Source: Chaetomium olivaceum
Lineage: Eukaryota; Ascomycota; Sordariomycetes; Sordariales; Chaetomiaceae
NCBI GenBank assembly: GCA_039881045.1
Contig: JAYWVB010000020.1
Coordinates: 62,001-126,000 of the forward strand
Length of the DNA: 64,000 bases
Reading direction: 5' to 3'
Shown piece by piece: positions 35,117-47,661 of the stretch. The notes beneath the pieces are model-generated. The model saw only the letters and a list, made by a program, of their open reading frames with translations. It ran no database searches and had not been told where the DNA came from. Each line of letters starts with the position of its first letter. Positions within the stretch are counted from its first letter, which is position 1. A program made the translations under genes and the position numbers.

Positions 35117-38100
35117 ATGTTCCAGGTGCGTACAAACTTGGAGACTTGATGGGTGGAATCCGCGTCAAAAAAACTGACAATGGCCGTGACAGCGAATCAA
35201 GGGCGCAATCGATCGCACCATCGCCGAGGAGCAAGCAAGGCAAAGAGCAGGCCTCGAAGCTGCCGGGTCTGCGCCAACTCTCGGAAGCGCCCCACGTCGG
35301 TCCCGATCGTCAAGCACCGCAGGGACTCAATCCCCCGCCCGGCGCCCTCGGCCGACAAAGAAACCTAGTCAAGACATCACGTCGAGGGATGCGAACGGCG
35401 AGGGTGCCAATACCGATCCCGCTGTATTCGAGGCTGCCTTCGTCATTGACGATATGGACGACTCGACTATTCCCTCGAGGGTAGCGACGCCGTCCTCGGC
35501 AGACAACGAGACGGGAGCTGGGATTTCCAGAAGAGCTACACCACAGCCTGGTACCGGCGCTCCTCTCAACGGGGCAGCTGATCCCTTAGCGACTGGCGAT
35601 AATGGAGAAGTCAACAAGGCCGGCGCGGAACCCACAGCCGGCGCCGGACCAGCCGGTGCCCATGCGCCATCCGAGTTGCCCCCAGATGTACGGGCTCGGT
35701 TGCGGAAGCTGGAAAAGCTGGAGAAGACCTACCCAGGTTTGCATGCTATTGACCTCGTGGCGCATTTTTTCAGTACTGACTGATACGGATCTCTTCAGAA
35801 CTCCTTCGATCCTACCGCATTGCGCACAGTCGAGCAACATCCATAGAACCGTTCGAGAAGGCACTCAAGGAAAACACCCCGCTCACATCTATCAAGGACC
35901 CCGACGCCCTAGTCGAGTACTTGAATCAGATCAACCTGAAAGGCGATATGGTGATGGGGGAACTCAAGCGTGTCACAGCCGAAAAGGATGACTATAAGAA
36001 GAAGGCGGAGGAATCCAGTTCAGCGTTGGAGACCTTAAAGCAGGAACTTGCCGCTCTGAAGACTGCCCAGTCGGATAAGGCGCTCGCGTCAGGGTCGAAT
36101 GATGCAACAAGTGTGGCTGAGACGGGTTCCACCAAGACAGAGGATAAATCGCCAAAGGATATAGGGGTGGATGTCAAAGACGGGGAGAACTTCTTTTCGT
36201 ATGACGACGAAATTCCCCAATTGCAGGCCGAGATCCAGAAAAAGTCGGAAGAGGTGGAACAGCTCCAGGCCGAAGTCAAGAACTTGACGGATGAGCTATC
36301 GCTCGCGAAAGAGAACAGCGCCGGTCTTGTCGAGAGCCTCGAGAATACAGCCAGGGAACTTAGCGAAGCGAAAGACGCCGTCGCAGTCAAGGCCTCCATC
36401 GAAACACAACTAGAGGCAAGAAACACAGAGATCTCGACGCTCACCGAACGTCTGGATAAGGCACAGACGAAGCTAAAGGATCTCGAGGCGCAAGCCGAAA
36501 AGGCCAAGAGCGAGGCAGCTGCGACGGTCAAGGAGAAGACGACGCAGCTCACTGCCTCTACTTCTCGAAATAAGGAACTGGAAATCGAGCTGAAGAAGGC
36601 TGGGGAGGCCAAGTCTTCCCTTGACCAGAAGATCAAGACCCTCACTTCGGAAATTGAGACATTGAAGAAGACCAAGGCCCAAGATGAATCCAAGATCGAT
36701 GAGCTCAACAAACAGATCCGTTCTGCGAAGACACCGGCCGCTCCATTGGCGACCCCGACACCAGTTCAAGAGAGTGGTCTTGCGCCTCCGCCAGGTGGTG
36801 GTGGTGGTAATGGTGGTGGTGGTGGTGGTGGCAAAAAGAGAAATAGGAAAAAGAAGAAGGGCGGCGCGTCCGCCGCCGCCGCCGCCGCAGTGGAGCCCAC
36901 CCCGAGCGAGGCGTCGACAACCGATGCACGGCCCGCATCGCCGGTGGAAGGCTCAACAAGCGAGGAACTTCAAGCAGAGTTGAGTCGTCTGCAGGAAGAA
37001 TTGGTAGACAAGGACCAACGGATTGAGAGGTTATCAAAACAACGCAAGACGGAGGAAGACCTGCGCGAGGAGATTGAGAACCTTCAAGAGAATTTGATGT
37101 TTATTGGCCAGGATCACGTCGAGGCAAAGGAAAGGATCAAGGAGCTTGAGGCCGAGAAGAAGGCATTACAGGAACGTATCTCAGAGCTCGAGAAGGAGGC
37201 TGAATCCTCAGCGGCGGCAGCGAAGGGCAGCAGTGAACTTCAAGGCGAATACGAGTCCCTGAAGGAAGAGTTTGAGAACCTCAACATGAAATCCTCGACG
37301 CTACAGTCCGATTTGGCTGCCGCGCAACAGCTAGCTCAGACTCGGTACAAGGATCTCACTGCGCTGAGAGAAGTCCTCCAAAAAGCTCAGCCAGAACTAA
37401 AGACCCTGCGGCAAGACTCGGCTGCCCTCAAAACCACACGGGAAGAACTAACCGCAAAGAACACGGAGCTACGCAACCTCGAAAAGCGCGAGAAGGAGCT
37501 CAAGACGGAGCTCTCCAGGGCGCAACGCCTTGCCACGGATCGCGAGGGCGAGATCAAGACACTGCACGAGAAGGTCTCGCAAGAAACAAACGCGCGCCTA
37601 CGCCTGGAAGACGAGAAGCGCGTGGCCGGCCGCGACCTCCGCCGCTCAGAAGCCGAGAAGATCGAAATCTCGGCCAGAGAAGAGAAGGCGTCGCGCGAAC
37701 TCCAACGCGTCCAAGACGAGGCCGCCAAACTACGGCCACGCATCCGCGAACTAGAAGACGAAGCCACCCGCCTTAGAAAGGAACAGGAGATCCTCCGGGA
37801 AGAAGTCGGGCTCAAGGCCAACCAGTACACCAGCGCGCAGAACCTCCTGGGCAGCATGCGCGACCAGACGGCAGAGTTGAGCATCCAACTCAAGGAGAGC
37901 CAATCACAGTGCGAGAGCCTGGACGAGGAGCTGGCCGAGGCGCGCAAGATGCTGGGCGAGCGCACGCGCGAGGCCGAGACCATGCGCCGCCTGCTCGCGG
38001 ACGTGGATGAGCGCGCCGACGCCAAGGTCCGCGACATGCGCGCCAAGATGGACGCTGCCGTCGAGGAACGCGACCGGCTCGAGGACGAGTCCAGCGCGCT

Positions 38101-38756
38101 CGCGCGCCGCAAGACCAGGGAGACGGAGGAGCTGCGCCAAAAGGTCCGGGATCTCGAGCGCGAGGTCAAGGCGCTTGCGAGCGAAAAGGACGAGCTGGAG
38201 CAGAAGGAGCGGGAATGGCGGCGGCGGAGGGAGGAGCTGGAGGCGTACGAGGAGCGGGCCGGCGCCGAGGTCACCGAGATGCGGACTATCGTGTCGAACC
38301 TGAGGTCGACGCTTGACGGGTCGGAGCAGCAAGTCCGGGATACGGAGAAGAAGAATGGCGAGCTGCGGCGGGCGCTGGACGACTACCGGCTGCGCTACGA
38401 CAAGCTCGCCAAGGAGTCCAAGACGCTGCAGGCGAAGCTGTCGTCTCCGGTTGTTGCCAGCTCTGGACGGAGCTCCATCGACTCAACCCGGTCTGCCAGC
38501 CTGAACGGCTCCGGATCGCAGCAAGGCGGTAGCAGCCCGGACGCCATGTACCTGAAGACGATTCTGCTACAGTTCCTGGAACAGAAGGACAACAGGTTGC
38601 GGGCGCAGCTGGTGCCGGTGCTGGGGAAGCTACTCAAGTTCGACAAGTAAGTGTTGTCCGTGTGTTTGTCGTTTATTCTCAAGATGCTAACAAGATTTCT
38701 CTAGGGCGGATGAACAAAAGTGGCTCGCTGCTATTCAGCATATCAACAACAGGTAG
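35117..38756 (+). CDS. IMH1: Imh1-type golgin with C-terminal GRIP domain, 1150 residues
   Basis: Imh1 is a trans-Golgi tethering golgin recruited by Arl1-GTP through its GRIP domain. Four exons: 35117-35125 (coding only MFQ), 35193-35736, 35799-38646 and 38705-38756; the introns are 67, 62 and 58 bp and all joins keep frame. The start MFQ-RIKGAIDRTIAEEQARQR is characteristic of fungal Imh1. A Ser/Pro-rich segment follows, then about 900 residues of heptad coiled coil interrupted by a Gly-rich and Ala-rich linker (36790-36900). The GRIP domain is YLKTILLQFLEQKDNRLRAQ onward, ending KFDKADEQKWLAAIQHINNR across the last intron. The tiny first exon and last exon are easily missed. Confidence 0.93.
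36797..36891 (+). repeat. In-frame GGT and GCC microsatellites in IMH1
   Basis: GGT-type triplets encode a Gly/Asn run at 36797-36832, and GCC triplets encode an Ala run at about 36870-36891, separated by KKRNRKKKKGG. They sit in a linker between coiled-coil segments and are likely length-variable. Confidence 0.8.
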
Positions 38757-39741
38757 TCGGCCAATTTTGACGGGGTCCCACTGTTGTAGTATTGTGCATC
38801 CCTTGTGCATTCTCTCAGCATCGATATGTCTGTGAGAGTACTGGCCTGGGTATGGATTTCGAGGGACCACCAAGTCTCCTCTCACTCAAAAAGGGTAAAT
38901 GCTGGCGGTACGGGGTTTGCTAGTTGATTTGCCTCATCCTTTGCTCTCCGAAGCATTACATCACACCAGGATTCACTTTGTTATTCTTTTTTTTTTACCT
39001 TTCCTGTCTCTGCAGATCAAATCCCATTTGTACTTTTCTGGTGTTCGGTTGGCTCAACTTCCTCTTTTCGGTTATGCGGCAACGTGGTTACCACAACGGA
39101 TGCTACTTGCAACAGACAGAGCCTCTTGGCGGGTTATTGGAGATCTTTTAGGCTTCCTCCCCCGCAGCGAACCCCAAACAGGGACCCACTGGTGAACCAA
39201 AAGAGAACACATAACGAGGCGCCAACTGCGCGCCGGGCGGCAGTGCCGGATGGATGGCGGCGTCCGGGACCTGTGGGTGGTATGGAATTTGACGAGTTAG
39301 CGGCCAGTAAAATAAATGCTACCAATGGGTGAACCCTGCTCACCTCAATTCTCAAGCACTCAATTCTGCCCTGGGGTCTGCCCCGATCAAACCAAGCAAC
39401 CGCCGCAGCGATCAACCCTTGTAGGTGAGGCTCCCGTTGGATGGACTCCGAACCCAGCCCCCCGTCACAGCCAGTGTACCTGCATCCCGCAAAACAACTC
39501 ATGACCATCGTGACATTGGGTGGTCTCCGCGGTGGTGCAACCTCAGCCCAAATGTACAAGTAACTCGAGTTGTAACGCGTCCCCTCCCGCGCAAGCTTGC
39601 ACAAGCCGCGTCAACAACCTCAACATCTCCAACCCTCTCCCACCCTCCACCTCCCCCGACTCACTGCCCGGGGGCCAACCTCCATCTCCATCAACACAAC
39701 CCTACCACCAACACTTAAAAATAAAAAATAAAAATATCACC
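38757..39741. other. Intergenic region between IMH1 and the WD40-like gene
   Basis: No supported gene. The last 250 bp is a CT-rich leader ending in an A-rich stretch just before the next ATG. Confidence 0.5.
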
Positions 39742-40963
39742 ATGACCGACCTCCCACCACGGTTCACAACCGACCTCGAGGCCAGCCTCGACGTCCCCCC
39801 ATCCCACGCCTCCTCCTCCCTCGCCCCCTCCTCCGTCGATCAGCAAAGCACCAGCAGCCGATCCCGGCGATGGGACGACCCGCCCGAGGAGGAACCGCTC
39901 GGCCCGCCCGACAATCTGACGACCATGGTCTTCGTCAAGTCGGTCGCGGTGCGGGCGCACGTCGAGGCCGAGATCATGCAGCTGACCTTCACGCCGTCGG
40001 ACTCGCACCTCGCTGCCCTGGGGCCCAAGTCCATCAACTCGCGCTGCGTGACCCCGGAGGGGCCCTTCGGCCTGAGCGCCTGGCACGCGGGCACCGGCCA
40101 GCGCGTGGTGACGTCGTCGACCATGCTCTCGAGCCACGGCTTGCGCGCGCACGGCGGGTTCGCGCTCAAGCCGGGCGTGGCCGACTTCATCGTGGCGTGC
40201 CCGTCGCTGATCCCGACGACGAGCTCGTCCTACAGCGAGACGTCGTCGTACGGCCCGCTGATGCCGCGGCTCGAGGTCTACGACCTGGGCCGCAAGGAGG
40301 CGGCTGCTGCTCAAGCAGGACCTGGCGGTGCGCGCGCCCGTGGCCTGGAGCCCCGACGGCGAGGTGCTGGCGGGCGCGTCGTCGCGCGACCCCAGCCGCA
40401 TCGTGGTGGTCAGGATCCCCAAGACCAAGGAGGGCTATATCCGCACCACAGCCACCATCATGTGCCACTCGGACGAGGTGACCAAGCTGGCGTTTTTGCC
40501 CATGTGGGAGAGCGGCGGGCGAGCGCTGGTGAGCGCGGGGAAGGACGGGTTTTTGAGGGTCACGAGCGTGGAGACCAGGCGGACGCTGCAGAAGGTGGAG
40601 ATTGGGGCGAGGGCGCCGGCGAGCATAATGCAGGTGTCCAAGGACGGGAAGCTGGTGGTGACGGTGTGGGGGCGGGACGTGGTGTTGTGGTTTTTGGAAA
40701 CCGGGCGGGTGCACAACTACAATCTGAACGCGGTGCGCGTGAACGAGGGGTGGCCGCTTGCGGTTTCGCCGGATTGCAGGTATCTGGCCTGCCGGAATGA
40801 GGAAGGCTTCGATGTCATGGACGCCCAGACAGGGAAGTTCAGGGGCGAGTTTGCGTGGACGGGAGACACCATCACGGCGGCGGCGTTTAACAGTGATGGG
40901 ACACGGCTAGCAATCGGGGATCACTCCGGGGTGTTGCAGTTGTTTGAGATTATCACATCATGA
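39742..40963 (+). CDS. WD40-repeat-like protein, about 406 residues, with one frameshift
   Basis: The start is ATG 39742 (CACCATGACC). The N-terminal frame encodes a Ser/Pro-rich leader, then PEEEPLGPPDNLTTMVFVKS and propeller-like strands (AEIMQLTFTPSDSHLAALGP). Near 40300-40303 the frame moves by one base: KEA at the end of the first frame continues as LLLKQDLAVRAPVAWSPDGE in the next, which runs to the stop at 40963. The second part has clear WD-like units (HSDEVTKLAFLP, ALVSAGKDGFLRVTSVETRR; DTITAAAFNSDGTRLAIGDH). Both halves are needed for one beta-propeller, so either a base was inserted in the GC-rich GGAGGCGGCTG or the sequence has an error. The specific role is unknown. Confidence 0.75.
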
Positions 40964-42547
40964 AAGCCGGGGAAAGGTTGGCCTCTGAGGGTGGGCGCTG
41001 AAGGTAAAAGAGAACAGCATGATATCCCGGTGTGTGATGTACGACCATTTTCAAGACTGTTGACAATGGGTAAGGTATCTGGGTAGCATCTAGAAAGGCA
41101 CAAGGCAAGGGAGCCCGGGAAGATTGATTATTCGCGATGATACCAAGTCGATTGCATCTTACCAGACTTTTGTAATAGTTAGCGTCAAGTTCAATTAGGT
41201 CCGAATCAGTCTCTCGTATCCGTCTTCGGGAACCAATGGCCATTTTCCGTTTTGAACGAGTTGAGCCACCATTGCAGTGAATCGCGCACTCCACTGGCGA
41301 CGCGGTTGTCTGGAGGGGCAGTTGCCAGTTCGAGGAGCCCGGCCCGACAGCATGAGATGAGACAACCCGCATCCCGATAACAGCGGACTGGGAGCACCCC
41401 TGAGTGGCACTGCATGGGTAAGACCCCACTCTCCTCGGGTTGTGTGTTCAACACGGCCACGATGAACCAGTCACAGCATTTCCTACCACTCCTAACCAGT
41501 TCACCGATCGCAGTTGGGAAGAGGAAAGTGCCGGAAACCGAAAGCTGGAGAGTACCGGCGCCGCCCTGGTATTCAGGCGGGAGTTCGGACGGAACCGCAC
41601 GTTTAGCGGTCCGGGGAGCGCCGTCTGTCGTCCGAAGCCTCGTCTCATCTGATAAGGTCGGGTCTCGCGTGGTGGTGGCAGCTTATCAGCGGGATGGCGG
41701 TTGTTGTGCATGAAGGACCCTTTTTCGGGTTAGCACGACATGCGAGCAATGGGGATTACCAGGATAGCCAGCCGAGGCAATCGGTGGTGCCCCAGCGCCT
41801 CGAGATATTTGAGAGAGATATTCGTCGAGCTGTCCAACAATGGCGCTGTTCATCCAATCAATCTTCCCTCGTCACATGCAGGGGCTTCTTCAAGAGGAAA
41901 CATTTCATGAGCAGTGTACTGTGACCCAGGCCAGTAACTAGAAAACGAGATTGTTCTGAATGTGACGTTGGAGAGAGGGTGATCTCATCGAGCGCTAGCG
42001 GCGAGGGTTCCCCGCAAGTTCGTCCACCTCTGTGTGGTGACAAGGGAGCGATGGCAGCTGAGCTGTGTGTTCGTCAAGTTTGTCAGGCACGCGCCAGGGA
42101 AGAGTCGTTTCTGAGTAGATATCAGCATGTGTGGGGGTTTCGATACATACGCTCACCTCTTCTTTCAGCTCTTTCTCGAACACCTGCCATGGGCCCATGT
42201 CCACCCTGCCAAGTCTAAACGCGTTGCTCCATAACTTACTCAGAAGCTGGTCCTTGTGGTTGACCACAGATAAGAGATTTTCGCGAATTTTTTCCCATCC
42301 CTCCATCCATCCCACTTAAACCCGGGGTCACGCCAAAGGGTCCCGAGTCCCGGTCCGCGCCGGTATTAAAGGTTGCCACCTACAACCTTAGCAAAAGCTC
42401 GAGTTCCTCAGCAACGCTCTCTCCCCAGTCGGGCTTGCTAAAAGCTTCGCTGACTCCCCACCAAACCTTCACCGCAAACAATCCATCTCACACAACTCAC
42501 AACACTCCAACTTCCATCCTGAGCAGTTGTTCAAAAAACTCGACAGC
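40964..42547. other. Intergenic region upstream of the purine permease gene
   Basis: A 1.6-kb stretch with no supported gene. It contains three HGATAR motifs listed separately. Confidence 0.5.
41650..42274. promoter_or_regulatory. GATA (AreA/NIT2-type) sites upstream of the purine permease
   Basis: TGATAAG at 41650-41656, CTTATCA at 41682-41688 (TGATAAG on the other strand) and AGATAAG at 42268-42274, the last about 274 bp before the ATG. HGATAR is the consensus of the nitrogen-metabolite GATA factors that control purine uptake genes in ascomycetes. Function here is inferred. Confidence 0.4.
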
Positions 42548-44478
42548 ATGGGCTGGATTGAAAACACCAACCGGCGGATCGCCACTGGTCCCGTCGGTCG
42601 CTGGTTCAAGCTTGATGGATGTGGACATGTGAGCACTTCAGGCTGTGTCTGATGCCGGGAACAATGCTAACGGCTGCCTAACAACAGCCAAAGGAGAGAA
42701 AAGGGTCGTATTTCTTTACCGAGCTGCGCGCCGGTCTTGCGACCTTCTTTGCCATGGCGTGAGTCCGCTGCGGGTATCGTGAATTGCCCGGGGCCGACGA
42801 TACTAACCTGCTGGTAGCTACATTATTGCCGTCAATGCCAGCATTGTTTCTGACACCGGAGGCACCTGCGTGTGCAACGAACCCACGACCGCGAACTCGG
42901 TTATTCCCTGTGAAAATGACACCCAGTACCTCCTCTGCAAAGCCGATGTCAAGAAAGACCTTGTCACAGCGACCGCTGCCGTGGCCGCCATGGGAACCTT
43001 CTGTATGGGGCTTTTTGCCAATCTGTACGTGAACGCCCTGTGGCTGAGTATGCCGAGCTAAGAGGACAACCTGCTAACGCGACTTTGTTGGTAGACCGGT
43101 GGGAATTGCCCCGGGTATGGGATTGAACGCGTATTTCGCTTATACGGTTGTCGGGAAACATGGAACTGGGCCGGTCCCGTTCGAGGTCGCCTTGACGGCC
43201 ATCTTCATCGAGGGCTTCATTTTCTTCGGCCTTGCGATTCTTGGCTTGCGGCAATGGCTTGCTCGTGCCATTCCCCGCTGCATCAAGCTGGCCACAAGTG
43301 TCGGTATCGGGCTCTTCCTAACCCTCATCGGTCTGACGTATGCCGAGGGAATCGGTCTCATTGTCGGCGGTACATCGGTGCCCATCGCCCTGGCGGGATG
43401 CCTTGACGAGCTTCGAGACGCCGATGGGCAGTGCCCAGACGGCGTCAAAATGCGCAGCCCCATGATGTGGATCGGGATTTTCTGCGGTGGCGTTTTTACC
43501 GTTATGCTGATGATGTACCGGGTCAAGGGCGCCATCATCGCCGGTATCATCCTCGTGTCCGTCATCTCTTGGCCCCGCACCACGCCCGTCACCTACTTCC
43601 CTTATACTGAGCTCGGAGACGCCAACTTCGACTTCTTCAGAAAGGTGGTCGACTTCCATCCGATTCAAAAGGTTCTGAACGTCCAACGGTGGGATGTCAG
43701 TGGCTATGGTGGCCAGTTTGGCCTGGCGCTGGTGACCTTCCTTTATGTCGACATACTGGACACCACCGGCACCCTCTACTCCATGGCTCGGTATGCCGAT
43801 CTTGTCGACCCCGTCACTCAGGACTTTGAGGGCTCGACCTGGGCGTACATGGTCGACTCGCTTACCATTTCGATCGGTGCCGTGTTGGGAACTCCACCAG
43901 TTACTGCCTTCGTGGAGTCTGGCGCGGGCATCGGTGAAGGCGGCAAGACGGGTTTGACGGCCATGTCGGCCGGCTTCTGCTTTTTTATTTCCATCTTCTT
44001 TGCGCCCATCTTCGCCTCGATTCCGCCGTGGGCAACCGGTTGCGTGCTTGTGCTCGTCGGCTCCATGATGGTCCAGGCTGTGACCGACATCAACTGGAAG
44101 TACCTCGGAGACTCGCTGCCGGCCTTCCTGACCATCGCCATCATGCCCTTCACCTACTCGATCGCCGATGGCTTGATTGCCGGGATTTGCTTGTACATCT
44201 TGATCAACACGCTGGTGTGGATCATTGAGAAGGCGTCGGGTGGCCGCATTGTCCCTCCTAACAAGGAGCTCAAGGAGCCATGGACGTGGCGGACCGAGGG
44301 CGGTATCATGCCCCCGTGGATGGGCCGGCTGGTGAAGGGGAAGAAGGATTTCTGGCGCAATACTCCGAACCCGTCCATGTCCGATGCCGAGGGGGTAACA
44401 GAAAAGATTGATGGCCAGACGGCGGATTCGGATAAGGACACGGCCGTTGCAACGGGCCGGACCCAGAAGACGGCATAG
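42548..44478 (+). CDS. azgA: AzgA-type purine permease (adenine, guanine, hypoxanthine), 580 residues
   Basis: This is a plasma-membrane nucleobase/proton symporter of the AzgA-like branch of the NCS2 fold. Four exons: 42548-42628, 42688-42758, 42818-43024 and 43095-44478, with introns of 59, 59 and 70 bp; frames join as GLFANL to PVGIAPGMGLNAYFAYTV. Many membrane segments are visible. Family motifs include PGMGLNAYFAYTV near the first helices, LDTTGTLYSMARYADL and the substrate-site block GTPPVTAFVESGAGIGEGGK. A Cys-rich extracellular-type loop (TGGTCVCNEPTTANSVIPCE) lies after the first helix. The cytosolic tail ends in a charged segment. GATA sites upstream suggest nitrogen control. Confidence 0.93.
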
Positions 44479-45918
44479 CTGAAGTAAACTAGCTGCCACA
44501 GGTCTCTTCAGGGGATGCTTGCGATGTATTTCGATTGAAATTTCCACAAAGTACACGACCCAACATTTGCCCCGCAGTGTTACCACCCCCCATCCATGCG
44601 CTTATCCCAAACCACCGGGGCTGGGTGGCTGATGAACGAGCGAGCCGTGATGGGCTTCAGCTGTGAGGGACCAAAATGAAGCTCAAGTACTTCTAGGTAT
44701 GCGCTTGAAGGCCGGTAGGACACCCGGAATTCGAAGCCGCCATGGCCCCTTGCTAACCTTAGGTAGCTGTGTGAAAGAGGATGTGATGTGGCTTGTAGCC
44801 GCTGGTTGATGAAGCAGGGGCCCGAAAAGCTCTGCTCTATCGCTTAGTCGATGCGATGGAATTCCGATCATTGCTGTAAAGAGCTGCGGTGTCGAGTTCC
44901 TCGTCGACTGGGAATGGCTCAAACTCGAGCTGACGAAGGCCCTGGATGAAGTAGCGTTGTGGTGCTGACAGACCATCTTTCAGATAAGCGGCAAAGGGCT
45001 AGCTTTAGTCTTGAGGCCAACCTTGATTGTGGCATCCCTTCAGCTTTGTTGCGGCGTCAACGTAGGTATTCCCGTTCGACACTGTGGGTGACGTGTTCAC
45101 CTGGCATCTTGGTCAGGACGGCAAACGAGGGCCGTGATGTGTCCGGGCAGTTTAGCGTTGCTAGTCAGGATGATACCGTTTCCCGTAGCTTAGGTATTGA
45201 ATTCAAATAAGGTTGTTGATATACTCTTCGACTGGGTCATAGATGATCCGTGACTCGAGTGCCATCGAAGCGAGCAAATGGTGTGCTCGTTCCCTTCTTC
45301 TGTTCTCCCCACATCTTGTCGGGTACGACTTGATTTTGGTGAGTCAACCCCACCCCCCTCTTCGGCCGGCGTTGCTTGTCGAGTTGGGGAGCGCCTGGTA
45401 AAGTGAGGTGGCCGGCTCGGCTGTTGCCTTGAATTGTGCTGTTTATCGATTCCTTTCCGTGGGGTGGTCCGTCAGCGGCTGCTCGACACGTCATCCGAAA
45501 AGGTCAAGGTACTGCTTGTGCGTGTAAGTGCTTACATACCATACATTTAAGCGGTAATGTTATTTTGGAATTACCGCCCCATAGACCTAAGCTCATCGCG
45601 GGCAACCGATGGCGTCCAGCTGCCGTGTCAATATTTGGCGGATTGGTGAAGTTAAACGAACAAGGTTGTGAGTTGATGCTCCAGGTTCATCTGTGCAGCC
45701 TGAAGTTCCAGGTGCTTTCCCTAACGAAATGGCGGGGCATCGGCTGAAAATTAGGCCGTGCGTCTCATGCTGCGGTGGGACATCATCCGCTAACGAAAGC
45801 TGCAGTCAGTACCTAGGTACCTTATATATTCGTGTAAGTGCCCCCTGAGTGATTGCGGGGGAATCCAGCCGTTTTCTTCACTTTGAGTCTCCCTGATATG
45901 TACTGTACATCCCTAGTT
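44479..45918. other. Intergenic region
   Basis: No supported gene in 1.4 kb. Short open frames here look random. Confidence 0.5.
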
Positions 45919-47115
45919 ATGGATTCCGCACACCAAGTCATCACTGTCACTTGCCATTGCGGCGCTGCAAAGCAGGCATTGACCCCACGAGACACCCAAA
46001 ACGTCTTCTCAAGCCTGTCATTATGCCATTGTGACACCTGCCGCCACTCGACAGGCCTTCTGTGTACCTCCTATCCCCGTCTCTCACCTCCGTCCACCGC
46101 CGGGCTGGAGAGTTACTCTGTCTCGCCCGCATCAACCAGATATTTCTGCTCAACCTGCGGATGCCACGTCTTCCGCGCCCGGCACTCATCTCCCACCGCA
46201 CCCTCCGAGGAATGGGACTGGGAGGTAGCGACGGGCACCATCATCGATGCGCCAGCGTTAAGCCATCTCCCCGAGACCTTCCACCACCAGCACACCGAAA
46301 CCACCAAAGACGGTGGCCTCTCCCCTTGGCTTCAAACACCCCAACCCTCCGATCACTCCACCCCGTCACCTCCACCAAACGATAACCACAACGACACCCT
46401 CCGCGCCTCATGCCACTGCAGCTCCATCAGCCTCCTCATAACCCGCGCCTCTCCCTCCCCTCTGAACCCTGACTCTGGCTACCCCGACCTCCTCCTCCCT
46501 TACACCACCACCCCCCCTCCCATCATACTCAACCCTTCCTACGAGAAGTGGTATCTCCGGCCCACCAACATCAACACCAACGCCTCCTCAACCGCGGCCC
46601 CTCAAGCTGACCATACCCACACCCACCACCCCTACCGCTACCTAGCCGGGACCTGTGCCTGCCAACCGTGCCGCCTAACCTCAGGTTTCGAGATCCAGAC
46701 CTGGGCATTCATCCCCCGCCGCAATATCACCATCAGCAACAACAACAACAACAACGCCACCAACACGGGCACCACCACCACCACTCACCAGCCTCTCGAC
46801 TTCACACACCTTCCCCCCGGCATCCCCCTCAAAAAGTACGAGTCCTCCCCCGGTCGGGCGCGCGAGTTCTGCGGCGTGTGCGGCGCCACCGTCTTCTGGC
46901 ACGACATGTTCCGGCCCGATCTCATCGACGTCAGCGCAGGTCTGTTCCGTGCTGAGGAAGGGGTGAGGGCGGAGCACTGGTTAGAGTGGTGGACGGAGCG
47001 TGTCAGTTTCTCGGAGGAGGCTGGAAAAGGGCGGACAGGAGGGGCGAGGGCGTGGGGAGAAGGGGTTATTGCGGCGTTGGAAGGGGGCATGAAGGGGACG
47101 CATCAACGGGGCTAA
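45919..47115 (+). CDS. Protein with two GFA-type zinc domains, 398 residues
   Basis: GFA/CENP-V-fold proteins bind zinc through scattered C-x-C and C-x2-C motifs; members are annotated as formaldehyde-activating but most have no tested activity. The first domain shows VTCHCGAAKQAL, SLCHCDTCRHSTG and FCSTCGCHVFRARH. The second, after a Pro/Ser-rich linker, shows RASCHCSSISLLI, GTCACQPCRLTSG and FCGVCGATVFWHDM. A His/Thr/Asn-rich low-complexity insert (NNNNNNATNTGTTTT) interrupts the second domain. The start chosen is ATG 45919 (MDSAHQVITVTC); an in-frame ATG at 45898 would add seven residues. Single exon. Convergent with the Tad2 gene. Confidence 0.85.
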   Translation: MDSAHQVITVTCHCGAAKQALTPRDTQNVFSSLSLCHCDTCRHSTGLLCTSYPRLSPPSTAGLESYSVSPASTRYFCSTCGCHVFRARHSSPTAPSEEWDWEVATGTIIDAPALSHLPETFHHQHTETTKDGGLSPWLQTPQPSDHSTPSPPPNDNHNDTLRASCHCSSISLLITRASPSPLNPDSGYPDLLLPYTTTPPPIILNPSYEKWYLRPTNINTNASSTAAPQADHTHTHHPYRYLAGTCACQPCRLTSGFEIQTWAFIPRRNITISNNNNNNATNTGTTTTTHQPLDFTHLPPGIPLKKYESSPGRAREFCGVCGATVFWHDMFRPDLIDVSAGLFRAEEGVRAEHWLEWWTERVSFSEEAGKGRTGGARAWGEGVIAALEGGMKGTHQRG

Positions 47116-47661
47116 AGAAGAAAAAAAGAGGTTCCGCGGGAATCGGCGGCATGCTTTTTATGTGGCCGTGTGGCGACGTCTATGAATGGGAAATGCTCTA
47201 TCATGCGAGGCGCCGACTGCCGCTAGATATAGCAAACCAATAACACGGGGGTGTGCGCCCTCATTCACGCGTACGGCGGAATAAACGATACTTCGACATG
47301 GTGCCAAAAGTCCAACTTATGCGGCTGCCGATCATGTCCCCCTTCCTCGCAAAACCGCTGTTATCTGTCTGCAACCAAGGGTATCAACATATCAGCCTCT
47401 CCAGACACGTGGTAGAGGTCTGCATACCTCTCTTAAAACTGTGACTGCGACGACAACCTAGGCCGCCCGTTGAAAATGAAACAGCCTTGGGTATTTGTGA
47501 AAAAGGTTGAAATTGGGCGGAGGAGCGCATTCTGCACCTTGGACCCACCGTGTGCCCTAGCAGTATGTTAGACGAGGCGGTGTCTGAGAGCAGGCGAATG
47601 CGAGTACAGCATGTTGATACTCATACTCCTAGTTTTTACCGCCCTTGAATTTGCGAGAGAA
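47116..47661. other. Convergent 3' intergenic region
   Basis: It lies between the ends of the GFA-type gene and the minus-strand Tad2 gene. No gene seen; both transcription ends lie here. Confidence 0.5.

Noticed and set aside
41650..42320. Possible small genes in the azgA upstream region
   Set aside because: Open frames are short, lack family similarity and have no plausible splice sites.
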